Assembly: GCA_934477985.1 (NCBI GenBank)
Contig: CAKSOR010000185.1
Span: forward strand, 1-5,905
DNA: 5,905 nucleotides
Reading direction: 5' to 3'
From: an uncultured Eubacteriales bacterium
GTDB lineage: Bacteria > Bacillota > Clostridia > Oscillospirales > CAG-272
The notes below the pieces were generated by a model that made no database searches, was not told the DNA's origin, and saw nothing but the letters and a program-made list of their open reading frames with translations. Each line of letters starts with the position of its first letter. Positions within the stretch are counted from its first letter, which is position 1. Both the position numbers and the translations under genes were made by a program. This document shows positions 5,478-5,905 of the stretch, piece by piece.

Positions 5478-5905
5478 TCACTTTTCCGGATTGTAGTGCC
5501 CCGGCTCAACGACCTGCCTGTATATCACCGAATTGCCATACTCGGTCACATATCTGTGCGGCGAAAGCCCATAGCACTGCCGGAAGGTTCTTATGAAGTG
5601 CGACACGTCGTTGAAGCCCGACCGCGCCGCGGAATCGCCGACATTGACCCCCGAGCGCATGAATCTCAGCGCGTTCTTCAGCCGGACGCTCGTGATGAAC
5701 TTCCGCACGCTCGTCTGGGTATATATTCCGAAATCGCGGTCGAGCTTGGTGCGGCTGATGAAGAAGCGCTTAGCGATCGTGTCCGAGTCAATCGGGTCGG
5801 CGTAATTGTCATTTATGAATCGTATCACGTCGCCTATGTAATGCTTTCCATCGCCGGACAGCGTTTCTTCCGGGTTTATCCGCTCGATCTCGCGGAGTAT
5901 CGCTA
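5478..5905 (-). CDS. AraC-family transcriptional regulator, C-terminal part (cut by window edge)
   Basis: The last 141 codons are visible and the frame is open to the right edge, so the true start and the sensing domain lie outside. The GTG at 5826-5828 is internal: in-frame coding continues upstream (GDGKHYIGDVIRFINDNYAD). The 100-residue double helix-turn-helix of the AraC/XylS family is clear: first helix-turn-helix IDSDTIAKRFFISRTKLDRDF, and second NVGDSAARSGFNDVSHFIRTF ending in the family signature GLSPHRYV. A 20-residue tail follows, reaching NPEK and the stop. Such proteins are cytoplasmic DNA-binding activators or repressors, often of sugar-use genes in gut Clostridia. The inducer cannot be told from this part. 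It converges on the ribbon-helix-helix gene and shares its terminator; its promoter is not in the window. Confidence 0.93.
   Translation of the reverse strand, partial: AILREIERINPEETLSGDGKHYIGDVIRFINDNYADPIDSDTIAKRFFISRTKLDRDFGIYTQTSVRKFITSVRLKNALRFMRSGVNVGDSAARSGFNDVSHFIRTFRQCYGLSPHRYVTEYGNSVIYRQVVEPGHYNPEK

Noticed and set aside
5826..5828. GTG as the start of the AraC gene
   Set aside because: In-frame coding continues to the window edge, and a start here would fall just before the helix-turn-helix region, leaving no sensing domain; the gene is simply cut by the window.

Overview
This 5.9-kb window looks like chromosome from an anaerobic, Gram-positive-type Clostridia-like gut bacterium. 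That is an inference from four things: an oxygen-sensitive 2-hydroxyacyl-CoA dehydratase activase-family protein, sigma-A promoters with extended -10 elements, purine-rich Shine-Dalgarno sites, and GC-rich genes separated by AT-rich spacers with intrinsic terminators. No species can be named. No mobile element, CRISPR array, tRNA or rRNA was seen.

Layout from left to right. (1) 1-121, minus: the first 40 codons of a gene cut by the window edge, possibly a GH31 glycosidase. (2) 184-3138, minus: a 984-residue protein with two tandem BadF/BcrA-type ATPase modules and a DUF2229/dehydratase-like C-terminal half. (3) 3139-3445: a 307-bp spacer with the comM terminator, a 14-bp palindrome, a strong promoter, an 84-bp long hairpin and a second terminator hairpin just before the activase start codon. 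(4) 3446-5002, minus: a complete comM/yifB-type AAA+ ATPase. (5) 5003-5158: a divergent promoter region. (6) 5159-5377, plus: a 72-residue ribbon-helix-helix protein. (7) 5378-5477: a bidirectional terminator and a second inverted repeat. (8) 5478-5905, minus: the C-terminal part of an AraC-family regulator running off the right edge.

Transcription units. The activase and the 1-121 gene are probably co-transcribed: they lie 62 nt apart, no terminator is visible between them, and the second has a good Shine-Dalgarno. comM has its own promoter and terminator. The ribbon-helix-helix gene is transcribed away from comM from a near-consensus promoter and converges on the AraC gene.

The most interesting element is the activase leader. 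The promoter at 3327-3355 should start an RNA of about 180 nt. It opens with a long, interrupted hairpin and then meets a terminator-like hairpin with a U-tract about 45 nt before the ATG. A 9-nt segment of the first hairpin can pair at 8 of 9 positions with the terminator stem, which suggests an attenuator or riboswitch-like switch. Alternatives are a free-standing small RNA or an inserted MITE-like repeat. I do not recognise it as a known riboswitch class.
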